Assembly (NCBI GenBank): GCA_905221215.1
Contig: CAJNCI010000002.1
Span: 259,459-323,458, forward strand
From: a bacterium
GTDB lineage: Bacteria > Bacillota > Bacilli > Lactobacillales > Streptococcaceae
Direction: 5' to 3'
Length of the DNA stretch: 64,000 nt
The notes below the pieces were generated by a model. The model was not told the DNA's origin, ran no database searches, and was given only the letters and a program-made list of their open reading frames with translations. Made by a program: the position numbers and the translations under genes. Each line of letters starts with the position of its first letter. Position 1 is the first letter of the stretch. Shown piece after piece: positions 18,291-29,820 of the stretch.

Positions 18291-19607
18291 CTAATCTGAT
18301 ATCTTGCGAAATTGACTGATGAAGAATCCATCACTTCCATACAATTCAGGTGTAATGAGGATACAGCCGTCTTTCATGATATCCTTACATTCATGTTCTA
18401 GTCTTACCTGCTCAAACTCGGGATGACTCTCTAAAAAGGCCTTAACGACTTGAAAATTCTCCTCTGAGACAATGGTACAGGTACTATAAGTTATTATACC
18501 ACCTTTGCCTAGTGTTTGACAAACACTACCTAATATTTCTAGCTGAATTTCCTGTAAGGACGCGAAATCTGCCGTTTCTTTATTGTATTTGATATCTGGT
18601 TTTCGGCGCAAAAGACCGATTCCTGAACAAGGAGCATCCACCAAAATCTTATCAAATGAATTCTGACCAAAAAACTCATGTACCTTTCTGGCATCCAATT
18701 TTTGCGTTTGAACCCGATCTGCAACCCCTAGACGTTGAGCATTTTCTTGGATTAAGTCCAACTTGTGGTCATACAAATCCAGAGCAGTAACCTGACCTGT
18801 CGTGAGATAGGAAGCAATGTGGGCTGTTTTTCCACCCGGAGCAGCACAGGCATCTAGAACCTGCTCATCACCTTGTAAATCAAGCGTCGGAGCAACCAGT
18901 TGACTGGACTCATCTTGGATGGTTATAGCTCCTTCTGCGAACAAATCATGGCCTGCAAAATGCCCTTGCTCCTTAACCAGACCAGAAACAGACAAAGGTG
19001 AATCACTGGCCTCCAACAAGGTTTGGATTTCCTCTTTTCGTCCTAGGTCTGTTACACGAATGCTGGCCTTGTTTCGCACCAAGAGACTTTCAAAAATAGC
19101 TTGCGCTCGCTCCTCTCCGTATTCTTCCTTAAGTTTAGACACGAGCCAAACTGGAAGAGAATAGGCAATGGAATCACGTTTGTTTTTTCGTTTGATACTG
19201 GCAATATCTGGCCAGCCTTCACGCAGGATACGGCGTAAGATAGCATTGACCAATTTTTCACTGCCCTTTTTACGGACTTTGGCCAATTCCACTGCTTCAT
19301 TAACCACAGCATGGTCTGGAATCTTATCCAGATAGCGGAGCTGGTAGGCACTCATGAGAAGCAGGATATAGAGCCAGCTGTCTAACTGGTCTCTGTCTTC
19401 GATAAAGTGGGACAGGTACCATTCCAAAGTTAATTTGCGGGCTACTGTTCCATAGACAATCTCCGTCACCAAGCCCTTGTCTGCTACTGAAAGTTGACTT
19501 CCCTTGAGATGCTTATTTAAGGCAATATTTGAGTATGCTTGATTGATAAAGACATCCTCTAATACTGCTAGAGCTAGGCTTCTAGCCGTTTCTACTTTAG
19601 TCACCAA
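18291..19607 (-). CDS. rsmB: 16S rRNA (cytosine-967-C5)-methyltransferase
   Basis: A 438-residue Sun/RsmB protein. The N-terminal NusB-like helical domain (about 1-140) is followed by the Rossmann methyltransferase: SAM loop [11 protein letters not shown] (about 250-260), VDAPCSGIG with one conserved cysteine and YSTCTI with the second. Overlaps fmt by 11 bp at its start, within the gmk-rpoZ-priA-fmt-rsmB-phpP-stkP operon, an order conserved in streptococci. Confidence 0.95.
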   Translation of the reverse strand: MVTKVETARSLALAVLEDVFINQAYSNIALNKHLKGSQLSVADKGLVTEIVYGTVARKLTLEWYLSHFIEDRDQLDSWLYILLLMSAYQLRYLDKIPDHAVVNEAVELAKVRKKGSEKLVNAILRRILREGWPDIASIKRKNKRDSIAYSLPVWLVSKLKEEYGEERAQAIFESLLVRNKASIRVTDLGRKEEIQTLLEASDSPLSVSGLVKEQGHFAGHDLFAEGAITIQDESSQLVAPTLDLQGDEQVLDACAAPGGKTAHIASYLTTGQVTALDLYDHKLDLIQENAQRLGVADRVQTQKLDARKVHEFFGQNSFDKILVDAPCSGIGLLRRKPDIKYNKETADFASLQEIQLEILGSVCQTLGKGGIITYSTCTIVSEENFQVVKAFLESHPEFEQVRLEHECKDIMKDGCILITPELYGSDGFFISQFRKISD

Positions 19608-20532
19608 ATCGTTCTCCTACAGTCAATGTACGTCCAACTCCGTTAAGGAAGGAAGCAATATCCATCTTAGGTTTACCCGCTGGCTGCACTTGTTTGAGGG
19701 ATAAAGCACCTTCTGCAGTTGCAACAACCAATTCTTTCTTGCCAATAGAGAGAATCTCACCTGGATTTCCCTGACCATCTACTGGTAGGGCTTCATAAAT
19801 CTTAAATCGGTCGCCCTTTAGAAAAGTATGGGCAACAGGCCACGGATTCATGCCACGGATTTGGTTAAAGAGTTGGCGATTACTTTTAGTCCAATCCAGT
19901 TTTTCTTCCTCTGGCTTGATATTTGGCGAGAAAGTGACCCGACTTGGATCCTGCGGTTCAGGTTTGATTTCCCCAGCAATATAGGCAGGTAAAGTATCCA
20001 AAAGCAAATCACGACCAACAAGCGCTAATTTCTCAAATAAGGTACCAACATTGTCCTCATCTGTTATAGGGATGCTGCGACGAGAAATCATATCTCCTGC
20101 ATCCATTTCCTTAACCATTTCCATAATGGTCACACCAGCTTCCTCATCCCCTTGAATCAAGGCATAATGGATAGGCGCACCACCACGGTGTTTTGGAAGA
20201 AGGGAGGCGTGAACGTTGACCGCAAAGTCCATGCTATCAAGGAGTTTACTTGGAAGAAACTGCCCAAAAGCAGCAGTCACAATTCCATCCGCTCCTAAAT
20301 TCATAATAGCTTCCATCTCTGGACTTCCAGATAGTTTTTCAGGTTGGTAGATAGGAAGTCCTGCCTCTTTGGCAGCTTGTTTAACTGGGGTTTCCTTGAT
20401 AACTTTTTTACGGCCGACAGCACGGTCTGGCTGGGTTACAACAGCTAGAATTTCGTAACGATCATCTGTCAAAAGACCTTTTAAAACTGTTGCTGAAAAG
20501 TCGGGGGTTCCCATAAAGATTAGTTTTGTCAT
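19597..20532 (-). CDS. fmt: Methionyl-tRNA formyltransferase
   Basis: A 311-residue enzyme that formylates initiator Met-tRNA. The start [13 protein letters not shown], the folate-binding signature [20 protein letters not shown] (about 110-129) with catalytic Asn/His/Asp, and the C-terminal OB-like domain (about 205-311) are all recognisable. It lies 12 bp after priA and overlaps rsmB. Confidence 0.96.
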   Translation of the reverse strand: MTKLIFMGTPDFSATVLKGLLTDDRYEILAVVTQPDRAVGRKKVIKETPVKQAAKEAGLPIYQPEKLSGSPEMEAIMNLGADGIVTAAFGQFLPSKLLDSMDFAVNVHASLLPKHRGGAPIHYALIQGDEEAGVTIMEMVKEMDAGDMISRRSIPITDEDNVGTLFEKLALVGRDLLLDTLPAYIAGEIKPEPQDPSRVTFSPNIKPEEEKLDWTKSNRQLFNQIRGMNPWPVAHTFLKGDRFKIYEALPVDGQGNPGEILSIGKKELVVATAEGALSLKQVQPAGKPKMDIASFLNGVGRTLTVGERFGD

Positions 20533-20544
20533 ATCTTCTCCTTC

Positions 20545-22941
20545 TTATAAAAATTGCTGTGGCTCATGGTCAATGCTGAGACGGAGCTCACTATTTTCCC
20601 GTTCTTGAGTTAAGGCCAGAACCCGATTGAGGGTCGGCCCCAGCTCATCTTCTAAACGGTATTTAATCAAAATCTGGTAATGATAGAGGTTGTGGGTACG
20701 AGCAATGGGTTTTGGCGTCGGCCCAAGGATGTTACTGGTTTCGGACAAACCTGACCGCAAAATGTTCATAACTTCATAAGCACGTTTGACAACCTCTTCT
20801 TCTTTCTTGTGAGAAAGGGTAATACCAATGGTGAAATAGTAAGGCGGATAGCCGAGTTGTCGTCTGATACCCATTTCATAGGCATAAAAACCTTCGTAGT
20901 CCTGATCCTTGGCAAATCGAATAGCATAGTGCTGCGGATTGTAAGACTGGATCAAGACCTGACCCGCTTTTTCAGCCCGACCTGCACGACCTGCCACCTG
21001 AGTCAAGAGCTGGAAGGTTCTCTCAGAAGAACGGAAATCAGGCAGATTCAAGGCTGTATCCGCATTTAGAACTCCTACTAGGGTCACATTGGGGAAATCC
21101 AAGCCCTTGGCAATCATCTGAGTCCCAAGTAAGATATCCGCTTCCCCTCGTCCAAACTGGTCAAGCAGAGCTTGGTGACTACCTTTCTTGCGGGTCGTAT
21201 CCACATCCATGCGCAGAATACGTGCCTGAGGAAAAAGCTCCGCCAGCTCGTCATAAGCCTTTTGAGTCCCCGTCCCATAGTAGCGAATACTGCGACTCTT
21301 ACAGTCAGGGCATACCTGAGGAATGTCCTTAGAGAAACCACAATAATGGCAGTTCATGTTCTTGGTATCCATGTGCAAGGTCAGAGAAATATCACAGTTT
21401 GGACAAGTATCCACCGTCCCACACTCCCGACACATAACAAAGCTAGAATAACCACGGCGATTGAGCATGAGAACCACCTGCTCTTTTTTAACCAGTCGGT
21501 CTTGGATGGCTTCTAGCAAAGGCGGTGTAAAGTTTGACGTCTCGTTTTGTCCGATATAGTCCCGAAAATCAATCACTTGAACCTCAGGGATCCTAGCTAA
21601 AGGATTAGCACGTTGGGTCAAACGTAAGTGTTGATAGACGCCTTTTCCAGCTCGAGCACGGCTTTCCAGACTTGGTGTCGCTGAACCAAGGACCAAGGCC
21701 GCTTGATTATACTGGGCCCGTAAAATAGCCACTTCTCTAGCATGATAACGGGGATTACTGTCCTGCTTATAAGTCGCTTCATGCTCCTCATCTATAATCA
21801 TGACACCTAGATTTTTCAACGGAGCAAAGATAGCAGATCTAGCACCAACCACAACTTGGGCATCTCCGCGCTCCACTTTGCGCCATTCATCATACTTTTC
21901 ACCATTAGACAGGCCTGAGTGAAGAATGGCCACTTGCTCACCAAAGCGAGCAATAAAGCGCTCCGTCATCTGTGGAGTCAAGGAAATCTCAGGAACCAGC
22001 AAAATAGCTGTCTTCCCCTTGTCCAAGGCCCCTTGGATAATCTGCAAGTAAACCTCCGTCTTCCCACTTCCTGTAATCCCTTGAAGGAGGAAGGGAGGCT
22101 GGTGACTGCCAATCGCACTTACAACCGCATCACGCGCCTGTCTTTGTTCTGGATTCAACTCCAAAGGCCGACTTGCCTCAATGCCTTCAAAATAAGCAGC
22201 CGATCGTTGAACTTCCTTTTGGACTATGGTCACAGCACCTTGTTCCACAAAGAAGTTGACTTGCTCCCGCGAGTAGGACTCTAACAAACTAGCCAAAGAA
22301 GCGCTCTCTGGATGAGACAGCAAATAGTCTCTCAATTCCAACTTTTTCTTGGCGCGTGTAGAAATCTCTACACTTTCTAATTGAGCAAGGTCTACCTCAT
22401 ACCAAGACTGGGTCTTGACCTTCTTTTGATCAATTGCCTGATATTCTAGACCAAGCAGTCCTTTTCTAGTCAAACGCATCATTTCAGCTTGCTTAGATAA
22501 ATCCAGAGAAGAAAAGGCAAGAGAATCCTCTGAACCAAACAAGCGCTCTCGGTCTTCCTGACTCAGACCCTCCAGAGGATAGAGAATCTTGTCATAGCTA
22601 GAATTTAGAAATCCCGGTAGCATGGCCTTAAGGATAGAGATTTTGTAGGAGAAGACGGACTTACGTAACTCCTCAGCCAACCAGAGTTGTTCTTGCGTGA
22701 GAACAGGAGAAAAATCCAGTACCTCGGCAATATCTTTTAAATCTTGCTCCATCTCTTCTCCATCTGATTGGGACTCCAAACCAAGAACAATTCCTTGAAT
22801 CAGGCGATTGCCCTTACCAAAAGGCACATGAACCCGCATCCCAACTTCCAGCATTCCCTCAAATTCCTCAGGAATCCTGTAACTATAGGGCTGGTCCGTC
22901 TGCATCAAGGGCACATCAACAATAATCTTGGCTATGGCCAT
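20545..22941 (-). CDS. priA: Primosomal protein N' (replication restart helicase)
   Basis: A 798-residue SF2 helicase that reloads the replisome at stalled forks. The N-terminal 3'-DNA-binding domain is followed by Walker A GITGSGKTE (about 288-296), the DEEH box (about 382) and a zinc region with four CxxC pairs between about residues 506 and 545 (CRECG, CPNCD, CHYCG, CPDCK). Helicase motifs V and VI (GTQMIAKGLDFP; QVAGRAGRAEK) are intact. Length is typical. It sits 65 bp downstream of rpoZ. Confidence 0.96.
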   Translation of the reverse strand: MAIAKIIVDVPLMQTDQPYSYRIPEEFEGMLEVGMRVHVPFGKGNRLIQGIVLGLESQSDGEEMEQDLKDIAEVLDFSPVLTQEQLWLAEELRKSVFSYKISILKAMLPGFLNSSYDKILYPLEGLSQEDRERLFGSEDSLAFSSLDLSKQAEMMRLTRKGLLGLEYQAIDQKKVKTQSWYEVDLAQLESVEISTRAKKKLELRDYLLSHPESASLASLLESYSREQVNFFVEQGAVTIVQKEVQRSAAYFEGIEASRPLELNPEQRQARDAVVSAIGSHQPPFLLQGITGSGKTEVYLQIIQGALDKGKTAILLVPEISLTPQMTERFIARFGEQVAILHSGLSNGEKYDEWRKVERGDAQVVVGARSAIFAPLKNLGVMIIDEEHEATYKQDSNPRYHAREVAILRAQYNQAALVLGSATPSLESRARAGKGVYQHLRLTQRANPLARIPEVQVIDFRDYIGQNETSNFTPPLLEAIQDRLVKKEQVVLMLNRRGYSSFVMCRECGTVDTCPNCDISLTLHMDTKNMNCHYCGFSKDIPQVCPDCKSRSIRYYGTGTQKAYDELAELFPQARILRMDVDTTRKKGSHQALLDQFGRGEADILLGTQMIAKGLDFPNVTLVGVLNADTALNLPDFRSSERTFQLLTQVAGRAGRAEKAGQVLIQSYNPQHYAIRFAKDQDYEGFYAYEMGIRRQLGYPPYYFTIGITLSHKKEEEVVKRAYEVMNILRSGLSETSNILGPTPKPIARTHNLYHYQILIKYRLEDELGPTLNRVLALTQERENSELRLSIDHEPQQFL

Positions 22942-23006
22942 CTTCTCACCTCCTCCTTGTCAATATATTCTTACAATAGAAAAAATAAGATTGAGTCCCC
23001 CCAACC

Positions 23007-23321
23007 TTAAATTTTTTCACCATCTTCTTTTTCTTTAGCGATTTGCTCTTTGATTTTCTTTTCTTCTTCTTCTTTGCGGCGTTTTTCTTCTTCGATACGG
23101 CGACGCACTGCTTCACGTTTTCCTTCTGGATCTGGGTGAATGGTAACGTTTCCTGATTCGATTTCTTCTAAAGCGCGAAGAGTTGATTTTTCAGACTTGA
23201 AACCTTGGGTTGCTGGCGCACCTGCTTCTAATTCGTGAGCACGTTTTGCTTCCAAGATTACGAGTGAATATTTTGAAGGAACCTTGTCTAGCAAGGTATC
23301 AATAGAGGGTTTTAACATCAT
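23007..23321 (-). CDS. rpoZ: RNA polymerase omega subunit
   Basis: A 104-residue protein that helps assemble RNA polymerase by holding beta-prime. The start [20 protein letters not shown] and the RAHEL motif are the family signature; the C-terminus is a highly charged Lys/Glu helix. It lies 24 bp downstream of gmk, the common gmk-rpoZ pairing. Confidence 0.95.
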
Positions 23322-23345
23322 TTGCTTATACCTATTTTCTAAATT

Positions 23346-23987
<642 letters not shown>

Positions 23988-24067
23988 TCAGTCTGTAAAA
24001 ATAAAATAAGATTTCCCTTCAGATAGTAGCATTTAGTGCAAACTATCCTTCTACAGTCTTTCTATCT

Positions 24068-24096
24068 AGTGTAACAAAAAAGCAGTAATTTTTCAA
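24068..24096 (-). promoter_or_regulatory. Promoter of the gmk-stkP operon
   Basis: Minus-strand TTGAAA (24096-24091), 17-bp spacer, TACACT (24073-24068). A small AGCAGT/ACTGCT hairpin followed by T (24081-24101) overlaps it and may be a weak terminator for minus-strand readthrough. Confidence 0.55.
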
Positions 24097-24161
24097 CTGC
24101 TCTTTCTTATTTATTTAGCATAATCTATGATTTATACAAGGTAGCCCCCCTTAAAAAAGAC

Positions 24162-24190
24162 TTGCCTTTTTATTCCATTTAAGAGATAAT
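24162..24190 (+). promoter_or_regulatory. Promoter of the Jag_N-DUF4839 gene
   Basis: TTGCCT (24162-24167), 17-bp spacer, GATAAT (24185-24190), 28 bp before the ATG; AAAGGAGAG supplies the ribosome site. Confidence 0.6.
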
Positions 24191-24218
24191 GAAACTACTA
24201 ATATAAAAGGAGAGATTT

Positions 24219-25046
24219 ATGCCAATTTATAAAGGAAAAAACGTTGATGAAGCTATTGAAAACGGCTTGTATGAACTCAATCTCAAAAAAAATGAGGTTA
24301 AAATCAATATTATTGAAGAAGGAAATGCTGGAGTATTTGGTTTTTTTGAAAAAGAAGCTGAGGTTGAAATTACACCATTAAGCCCACTGGAATTGAAGGT
24401 AAAAAAATTAATTCCATATTTAATTGGTGTTGCTGTAATATTTATTATTCTTCTGTTGGTTATATTTGGAGGAAACTCAGATAAGTCAACTTCTGTTCCT
24501 ACTTCTACATCTACAGAAACTAGTTCCATTGTGGAAAAATCCGTCGAAAAGACAAATGAGGTATCATCTACATCACAAAGTTCTACATCTATTTCCTCTA
24601 GTTCAACTAGTACCTCATCAAGTTCTACCGAATCCTCATCAACAAGTCCAGCCCAATCAGCTGTCATCACGACTGAAAACAATGAGGAATTTAAAGCACT
24701 ATTACAGACTGATGACTCAAGTACCATAACAAATTTTATTCAAAAATATAAAGGTCAAATCATCGAATTTGATGGACATATAGCAGATATTGCACACTAT
24801 AAAAATTACAAAACAAAATTCGATATGCTTATTTATGGCGGTAATTACTTAGGAGCAGAACAAGCACCTTCGGGACCAAACTTTAAATTTGTAAATATAA
24901 CAACAGTTTCTAACGCTGCTTTCAACTCTTTTAATGGCGAAAATATTTCTAAAGGACAAAATGTGCATATAAAGGCACAAATTGGAAATTATAACTCCAC
25001 TCAAGACTTAGTCTATCTATCTCCAATTGAGATTTCCCCTCGATAA
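24219..25046 (+). CDS. Jag_N domain - membrane helix - DUF4839-like protein
   Basis: A 275-residue protein with an unusual layout. Residues 1-55 (YKGKNVDEAIENGLYELNLK, then GVFGFFEKEAEVEI) are a recognisable Jag_N domain, the small cytoplasmic module at the start of the KhpB/Jag RNA-binding protein. A single helix follows (about 67-88), then a low-complexity Ser/Thr linker (about 92-145) that should lie outside the cell. The C-terminal domain (about 150-275) has the GQIIEFDGHI, YKTKFDMLIY and GPNFKFVNI motifs that I associate with DUF4839. It is a lone plus-strand gene with its own promoter, convergent with rny. Function is unknown; the layout suggests a cytoplasmic sensor or tether joined to an extracellular domain. 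Confidence 0.8.
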   Translation: MPIYKGKNVDEAIENGLYELNLKKNEVKINIIEEGNAGVFGFFEKEAEVEITPLSPLELKVKKLIPYLIGVAVIFIILLLVIFGGNSDKSTSVPTSTSTETSSIVEKSVEKTNEVSSTSQSSTSISSSSTSTSSSSTESSSTSPAQSAVITTENNEEFKALLQTDDSSTITNFIQKYKGQIIEFDGHIADIAHYKNYKTKFDMLIYGGNYLGAEQAPSGPNFKFVNITTVSNAAFNSFNGENISKGQNVHIKAQIGNYNSTQDLVYLSPIEISPR

Positions 25047-25076
25047 TATAACGAATTATTTTCAAATAATTTATTC

Positions 25077-25116
25077 AAAAAAACTGAAGTCAGATTGCAC
25101 TGACCTCAGTTTTTTA
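25077..25116. terminator. Bidirectional terminator between the DUF4839 gene and rny
   Basis: AACTGAAGTCAG / CTGACCTCAGTT (one mismatch) with a six-base loop, flanked by A-rich and T-rich runs, between two converging genes. Confidence 0.85.
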
Positions 25117-26727
25117 TTTAGCATAATCTACTGCACGAAGCTCGCGAATCACGGTTACCTTGATATTTCCTGGGTAATCGAGATTATTTTCAATTTTCTC
25201 ACGAACTTTGTGAGCCAAGATTGTGACTTTGTCGTCCTTGATTTGTCCTGGATTGACCATGATACGAATTTCACGTCCTGCTTGAAGGGCAAAGCTAGTT
25301 TGCACTCCCTCAAAGCCGTTCGCAATTTCTTCCAAATCATGGAGACGCTTAATGTAGCTTTCAAGAGACTCACTACGAGCACCTGGACGTGCCGCACTCA
25401 AGGCATCTGCTGCAGCAACAATCACTGCAATCACGCTTTCAGGCTCAACATCGCCGTGGTGACTAGCAATTGTATTAACCACAACTGGATGTTCCTTGTA
25501 CTTACGTGCCAATTCCATACCGATTTCAACGTGGCTACCCTCAACCTCGCGGTCAATAGCTTTACCAATGTCGTGAAGAAATCCAGCACGACGGGCAAGA
25601 GCCGCATTCTCACCAAGTTCGCTCGCCATAATACCAGCTAACTTAGCAACCTCAATCGAATGGCGCAAGACATTTTGTCCATATGAAGTACGGAACTGCA
25701 AACGTCCCATAATCTTCATCAAGTCAGGGTGAAGGTTTGGCGCACCAATCTCATAGGCAGCAGCCTCACCATATTCACGGATCTTATTGTCAATCTCTTG
25801 ACGGTTTTTCTCAACTAACTCTTCGATACGAGCTGGGTGGATACGACCATCCTTGAGTAACATTTCCATAGTCATACGGGCAATCTCACGACGAATCGGG
25901 TCAAAACCTGACAAAGTCACCACTTCTGGCGTATCGTCGATAATCACATCGACTCCTGTCAAACTTTCAAAGGTGCGAATGTTACGACCTTCACGACCAA
26001 TAATACGTCCCTTCATAGTATCGTCTGGGAGATGAACTGTTGAGTTTGTTGACTCCGCCACATACTCACCAGCGATACGTTGCATAGCTTGAACTAGGAT
26101 GTCTTTGGCCATTTTATCAGAACGTTCCTTGACCTCTTGCTCAGCTTCGCGAATACGGCTGGCAATCTCCTTGGTCAAGTTCTCCTCTGTCTGTGCCAAG
26201 ATAATATCTCGTGCTTCTGCCTGAGACAGGGCACCAATACGCTCTAGTTCAGCTTCTTTTTGTCTTTCGACTTCCTCTAATTGCTCTTCACGCGCATCAA
26301 GGTTTTTCGCTCTATCAGAAATACTTTGTTCTTTTTGTTCAAGTGTTTGTTCTTTACTCGTCAAATTGTCGTCCTTACGGTCAAGGCTAGTAGCTCTCTC
26401 CGTCAAACGACTTTCGATTTGTTTGAGTTCTTGACGTTCTGATTTAAATTCAGCGTCCACTTCTTCACGGTATTTTCTGGCTTCTTCTTTGGCCTCCAAT
26501 AGTGCTTCTTTTTTAAGAGACTTGCTTTCACGTTTAGCTTCATTAACCAGTAAATCCGCTTCACGTTCAGCTTGTCCACGTAAATTAGTTGCTTCTTGTT
26601 CAGCATTTAAAAGCATCAACTCTGCAGCTTCCTGAGATGATTTCATCTTAGCTGAGATGCTGACATATCCAATGACTAAACCAATGATGACGGCAAAAAC
26701 AGCAATCGCAAGCGACATGATTTCCAT
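25114..26727 (-). CDS. rny: Ribonuclease Y
   Basis: A 537-residue membrane-anchored endoribonuclease that starts mRNA turnover. An N-terminal helix (about 5-23) is followed by a long charged coiled coil (about 30-200), a KH domain with [15 protein letters not shown] (about 227-241) and the HD domain with HDIGKAID (about 365-372). Length and layout are standard. Single gene with its own promoter. Confidence 0.96.
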   Translation of the reverse strand: MEIMSLAIAVFAVIIGLVIGYVSISAKMKSSQEAAELMLLNAEQEATNLRGQAEREADLLVNEAKRESKSLKKEALLEAKEEARKYREEVDAEFKSERQELKQIESRLTERATSLDRKDDNLTSKEQTLEQKEQSISDRAKNLDAREEQLEEVERQKEAELERIGALSQAEARDIILAQTEENLTKEIASRIREAEQEVKERSDKMAKDILVQAMQRIAGEYVAESTNSTVHLPDDTMKGRIIGREGRNIRTFESLTGVDVIIDDTPEVVTLSGFDPIRREIARMTMEMLLKDGRIHPARIEELVEKNRQEIDNKIREYGEAAAYEIGAPNLHPDLMKIMGRLQFRTSYGQNVLRHSIEVAKLAGIMASELGENAALARRAGFLHDIGKAIDREVEGSHVEIGMELARKYKEHPVVVNTIASHHGDVEPESVIAVIVAAADALSAARPGARSESLESYIKRLHDLEEIANGFEGVQTSFALQAGREIRIMVNPGQIKDDKVTILAHKVREKIENNLDYPGNIKVTVIRELRAVDYAK

Positions 26728-26775
26728 GTTTTTACCTCATTTTATTGTTATTCCGAATGACATACATTCTTTTAC

Positions 26776-26804
26776 ATTCTACCATAAAAAAGTGATTTTC
26801 ACAA
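26776..26804 (-). promoter_or_regulatory. rny promoter
   Basis: Minus-strand TTGTGA (26804-26799), 17-bp spacer, TAGAAT (26781-26776), 49 bp before the rny ATG. Confidence 0.6.
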
Positions 26805-26906
26805 ACCTAAAATAGAATATGTTTTGGGGAAATTGGAGTTTAATTACCTATAATTTATTAGTGCAATCTCTATTTCTTAGAAACAGTTGCTTAGTAGAGA
26901 TGCGAG

Positions 26907-26931
26907 AAAAAGCCTACCTTTCAGTAGACTT
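26907..26931 (-). terminator. Terminator after tmcAL
   Basis: AAGTCTAC / GTAGGCTT hairpin (one G-T pair) with a six-base loop and a T-rich tail on the minus strand, overlapping the tmcAL stop region. Confidence 0.6.
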
Positions 26932-28027
26932 AGTTTGTTTCTATTCTAATGGGCACTCTTCCAAAATTCTGCTCTGCTATGCTTGGTTGTCCTAATTGGT
27001 AAATCTGATCTGCCTTTTGGGTCATATCATCCCAAGGTTCTTTACCTATGCGGCTGACTAGATGTACCTGCTCTTTCAAGAACTTGAGATGTTGTCTGCC
27101 TTTTTCAGTAAATCCAAGGACATGAATCCCTTCTGGCAAATCACTTTCTCTGGCCTGTACCAAGATATAGGTCAAGAGTCGTCGTACACGCGCCTTGGTG
27201 TAACGTTTGGTGGCAACCATCTCAACCAATTCGTCAACAGACTGGGCTGTTTTGATGGCACCCTTGATGCGCACCGCCATTTCTTGATTAACCTGATAGA
27301 TGGTGGTTAGGTCTAGATTTGACAATATTTGATAGCGGAGCAGAGGAAAATAATTTTCCCAACTCACCTTACTCGCCTGCTCAAAGGTGGAAACAGAAGG
27401 CATAAAGCGTTCCAAGAAATCTTTGTCCTTCTGGTGCTGACGGAGGGCTGTCGCCGAGGCAAAGTCCACATTCTTGTCCACAGAATGGTAACCTGCCCCC
27501 TGACGCTGAATCGGATGCAGTTTGATGTTGCGTCCTGCAACCGCCTTGGCATAGGCCAGAGCAAGAACATGATTTGGCGTATTGCCAGAAAAATCAAGAC
27601 CTGCAAATTCCTTCCACATGGCTTGGGTTTTCTGGGGATAGGAGAGAAAATCTGGCAGATTTTCCACAAATTTCTCCATCTCAGCACCTTGCTCTGTGTA
27701 TAAGTCAGCGATTTTTTGATAATCCAGAACTTCCTCCGTCCCAAAAGCTAGGGTATCAATCCCCAACCGCGCCAAGATATCCACAGCTCCTTGGCCAAAG
27801 AAATCTGCCGCCTGAACACTGACTAAAAAGGGCAATTCCACTACCAGATCCGCTCCATTTTCCAGCGCCATCTGGGACCGAGTCCACTTGTCTACGATAG
27901 CAGGCTCTCCTCGCTGCATGAAATTCCCTGACATGGCTACGATTTTCAATCCCTCAACCTGTTCCAGCAGGTATTTGTGGCCATTATGAAAAGGATTAAA
28001 CTCCGCGATAATACCCGTGATGGTCAT
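26930..28027 (-). CDS. tmcAL: tRNA(Met) cytidine acetate ligase
   Basis: A 365-residue YlbM/TmcAL protein that makes N4-acetylcytidine at the wobble base of elongator tRNA-Met from acetate and ATP. The nucleotidyltransferase-like start [19 protein letters not shown] (with the HxGH-type motif HNGH) and [19 protein letters not shown] are diagnostic. It follows the methyltransferase gene by 9 bp. Length is slightly under the roughly 400 of the Bacillus protein. Confidence 0.92.
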   Translation of the reverse strand: MTITGIIAEFNPFHNGHKYLLEQVEGLKIVAMSGNFMQRGEPAIVDKWTRSQMALENGADLVVELPFLVSVQAADFFGQGAVDILARLGIDTLAFGTEEVLDYQKIADLYTEQGAEMEKFVENLPDFLSYPQKTQAMWKEFAGLDFSGNTPNHVLALAYAKAVAGRNIKLHPIQRQGAGYHSVDKNVDFASATALRQHQKDKDFLERFMPSVSTFEQASKVSWENYFPLLRYQILSNLDLTTIYQVNQEMAVRIKGAIKTAQSVDELVEMVATKRYTKARVRRLLTYILVQARESDLPEGIHVLGFTEKGRQHLKFLKEQVHLVSRIGKEPWDDMTQKADQIYQLGQPSIAEQNFGRVPIRIETN

Positions 28028-28036
28028 AGTAATCTC

Positions 28037-28783
28037 CTACTTCTGCGCGACAAAAAACCAACGGGTGCTAGTTTCTGTTGGCTCCTTGTCTTCAAAGTCG
28101 GCATAGAGTTTGAAGGACTTAAAACCGGCCTGTTCCAGCAAAATATCATAGGTCAAAACCTCATAGGTCCGTTCCTCATGTACTTCATCGTGGCGACTAA
28201 AGGAACCGTCAGCCTCCTTGATAAAGAAGGTCAGCTCATGCACGATGGAGTGAGGAGCTTCGTCCTCATAGGTGTCCCAGAGCATAGCGAAATCTTCCGC
28301 ATTTTCATGGTAAGAATAGCCTGGGAAGATCTCGTCTGTTTGGTAGGTCGAATGCACATCAAAGATGAAAACTCCGTCTTCGTTGAGGGCATTATAGACT
28401 TCCTTAAAGACGTCCCCTACTTCCACCTCATCCTGCATGTAGCAGATAGAGTCCGAGTAACAAGTGACAAAGTCGTATTGACCTACCTTGGACAAATCCA
28501 GCATATTGCCTTCAATAAAATCAATCTTTTGCTTGGCTGAAGTAGCTCTCTTCTCAGCAATCTTCAACATATCCGCGCTCAAGTCAAGTCCAGTCACATC
28601 AAAACCAGCTTGAGAAAAGCGCACAGACTGGATGCCTGTCCCACAAGCCAATTCCAAAAGCTTCTTTCTATCCTTTGTCTTAGGCAAATGACGCAAAGAA
28701 AAATCCGTCCATTTATCGTATAAACTATCATCCATGACCGCATCATAGACCGCCGCAAAGGTTTCATAAGTTGCCATAATCAT
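28037..28783 (-). CDS. Class I SAM-dependent methyltransferase
   Basis: A 248-residue Rossmann methyltransferase. The SAM loop LLELACGTGIQSVRF (about 42-56), the acidic GLDLSADML after strand 2, and MLDLSKVGQYDFVTC are clear. The substrate is unknown. The neighbour tmcAL follows closely, and this gene pair is conserved next to rsfS-yqeK-nadD in streptococci. The start could also be the second ATG (28777), giving MATYETFAAVYD; the first has the better-placed GAGAGG. Confidence 0.85.
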   Translation of the reverse strand: MIMATYETFAAVYDAVMDDSLYDKWTDFSLRHLPKTKDRKKLLELACGTGIQSVRFSQAGFDVTGLDLSADMLKIAEKRATSAKQKIDFIEGNMLDLSKVGQYDFVTCYSDSICYMQDEVEVGDVFKEVYNALNEDGVFIFDVHSTYQTDEIFPGYSYHENAEDFAMLWDTYEDEAPHSIVHELTFFIKEADGSFSRHDEVHEERTYEVLTYDILLEQAGFKSFKLYADFEDKEPTETSTRWFFVAQK

Positions 28784-28842
28784 GATACCAAGAGCCTCTC
28801 GCCCTATACCTTTCTATCAATTTTTTCTAAAATAAGCAAAGA

Positions 28843-28866
28843 AACCCAGTTGACTGCAACTGAGTT
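28843..28866 (-). terminator. Terminator after rsfS
   Basis: AACTCAGTTG / CAACTGGGTT hairpin with a four-base loop, one mismatch, and a moderately T-rich tail on the minus strand, seven bases after the rsfS stop. Confidence 0.65.
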
Positions 28867-28872
28867 CGTCTT

Positions 28873-29226
<354 letters not shown>

Positions 29227-29820
29227 TTAGTCCTCTTTCAAATAGTGCACAAAGGCGTTATAGGTTTCAAGGGTTTGGGGATAGATGGGAAATCCCTGAT
29301 GAGCTAGATGCTCCACAGTACGAGCTGTTTCGTAGGCCACTGCCTTATTAAGTGACAAACTTGCAATCTCACGCGCCACATCCACTCCAGGAAAGGCACG
29401 ATTATGCTCGATATAGTCTGCAACGTAGATGACTTTGTCTAGGTCGGTCATCTGACCAGCCCCGACTGTATGGATTTCAATAGCTCGCAGGATTTCTGGA
29501 TCATGCAAATCCAAATCTTCTTGAATCTTGTAGATACCAACCATGCCATGCCAGACATTATTGCCCCAGTTTTTAAGGTCAGGGTCTAATTGGTAACGGT
29601 CAATCAAATCCAGAAATTCCTGATCTGACAGCTTTTTAGCGTAGTCATGAAGAAGGCCTGCTAGTCCTGCTTTTTCACTATCCACACCAAAGCGCTGAGC
29701 CAGTTCTATGGCTGCACGCTCCACCCCCAAACAATGGGTTAACCGTTTCTCGGGTAGAAGCTCTGCCATTTTTTCCAACAAAGCCTCACGGGAACAGTTG
29801 ATATAGTCTTGATAAGCCAT
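29227..29820 (-). CDS. yqeK: HD-domain phosphohydrolase YqeK (Ap4A hydrolase)
   Basis: A 197-residue HD hydrolase; family members split diadenosine tetraphosphate symmetrically. Metal-site motifs [17 protein letters not shown] (about 29-45) and [10 protein letters not shown] (about 57-66), plus [11 protein letters not shown] and [10 protein letters not shown], are intact. Overlaps the nadD stop by one base. Confidence 0.92.
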   Translation of the reverse strand: MAYQDYINCSREALLEKMAELLPEKRLTHCLGVERAAIELAQRFGVDSEKAGLAGLLHDYAKKLSDQEFLDLIDRYQLDPDLKNWGNNVWHGMVGIYKIQEDLDLHDPEILRAIEIHTVGAGQMTDLDKVIYVADYIEHNRAFPGVDVAREIASLSLNKAVAYETARTVEHLAHQGFPIYPQTLETYNAFVHYLKED

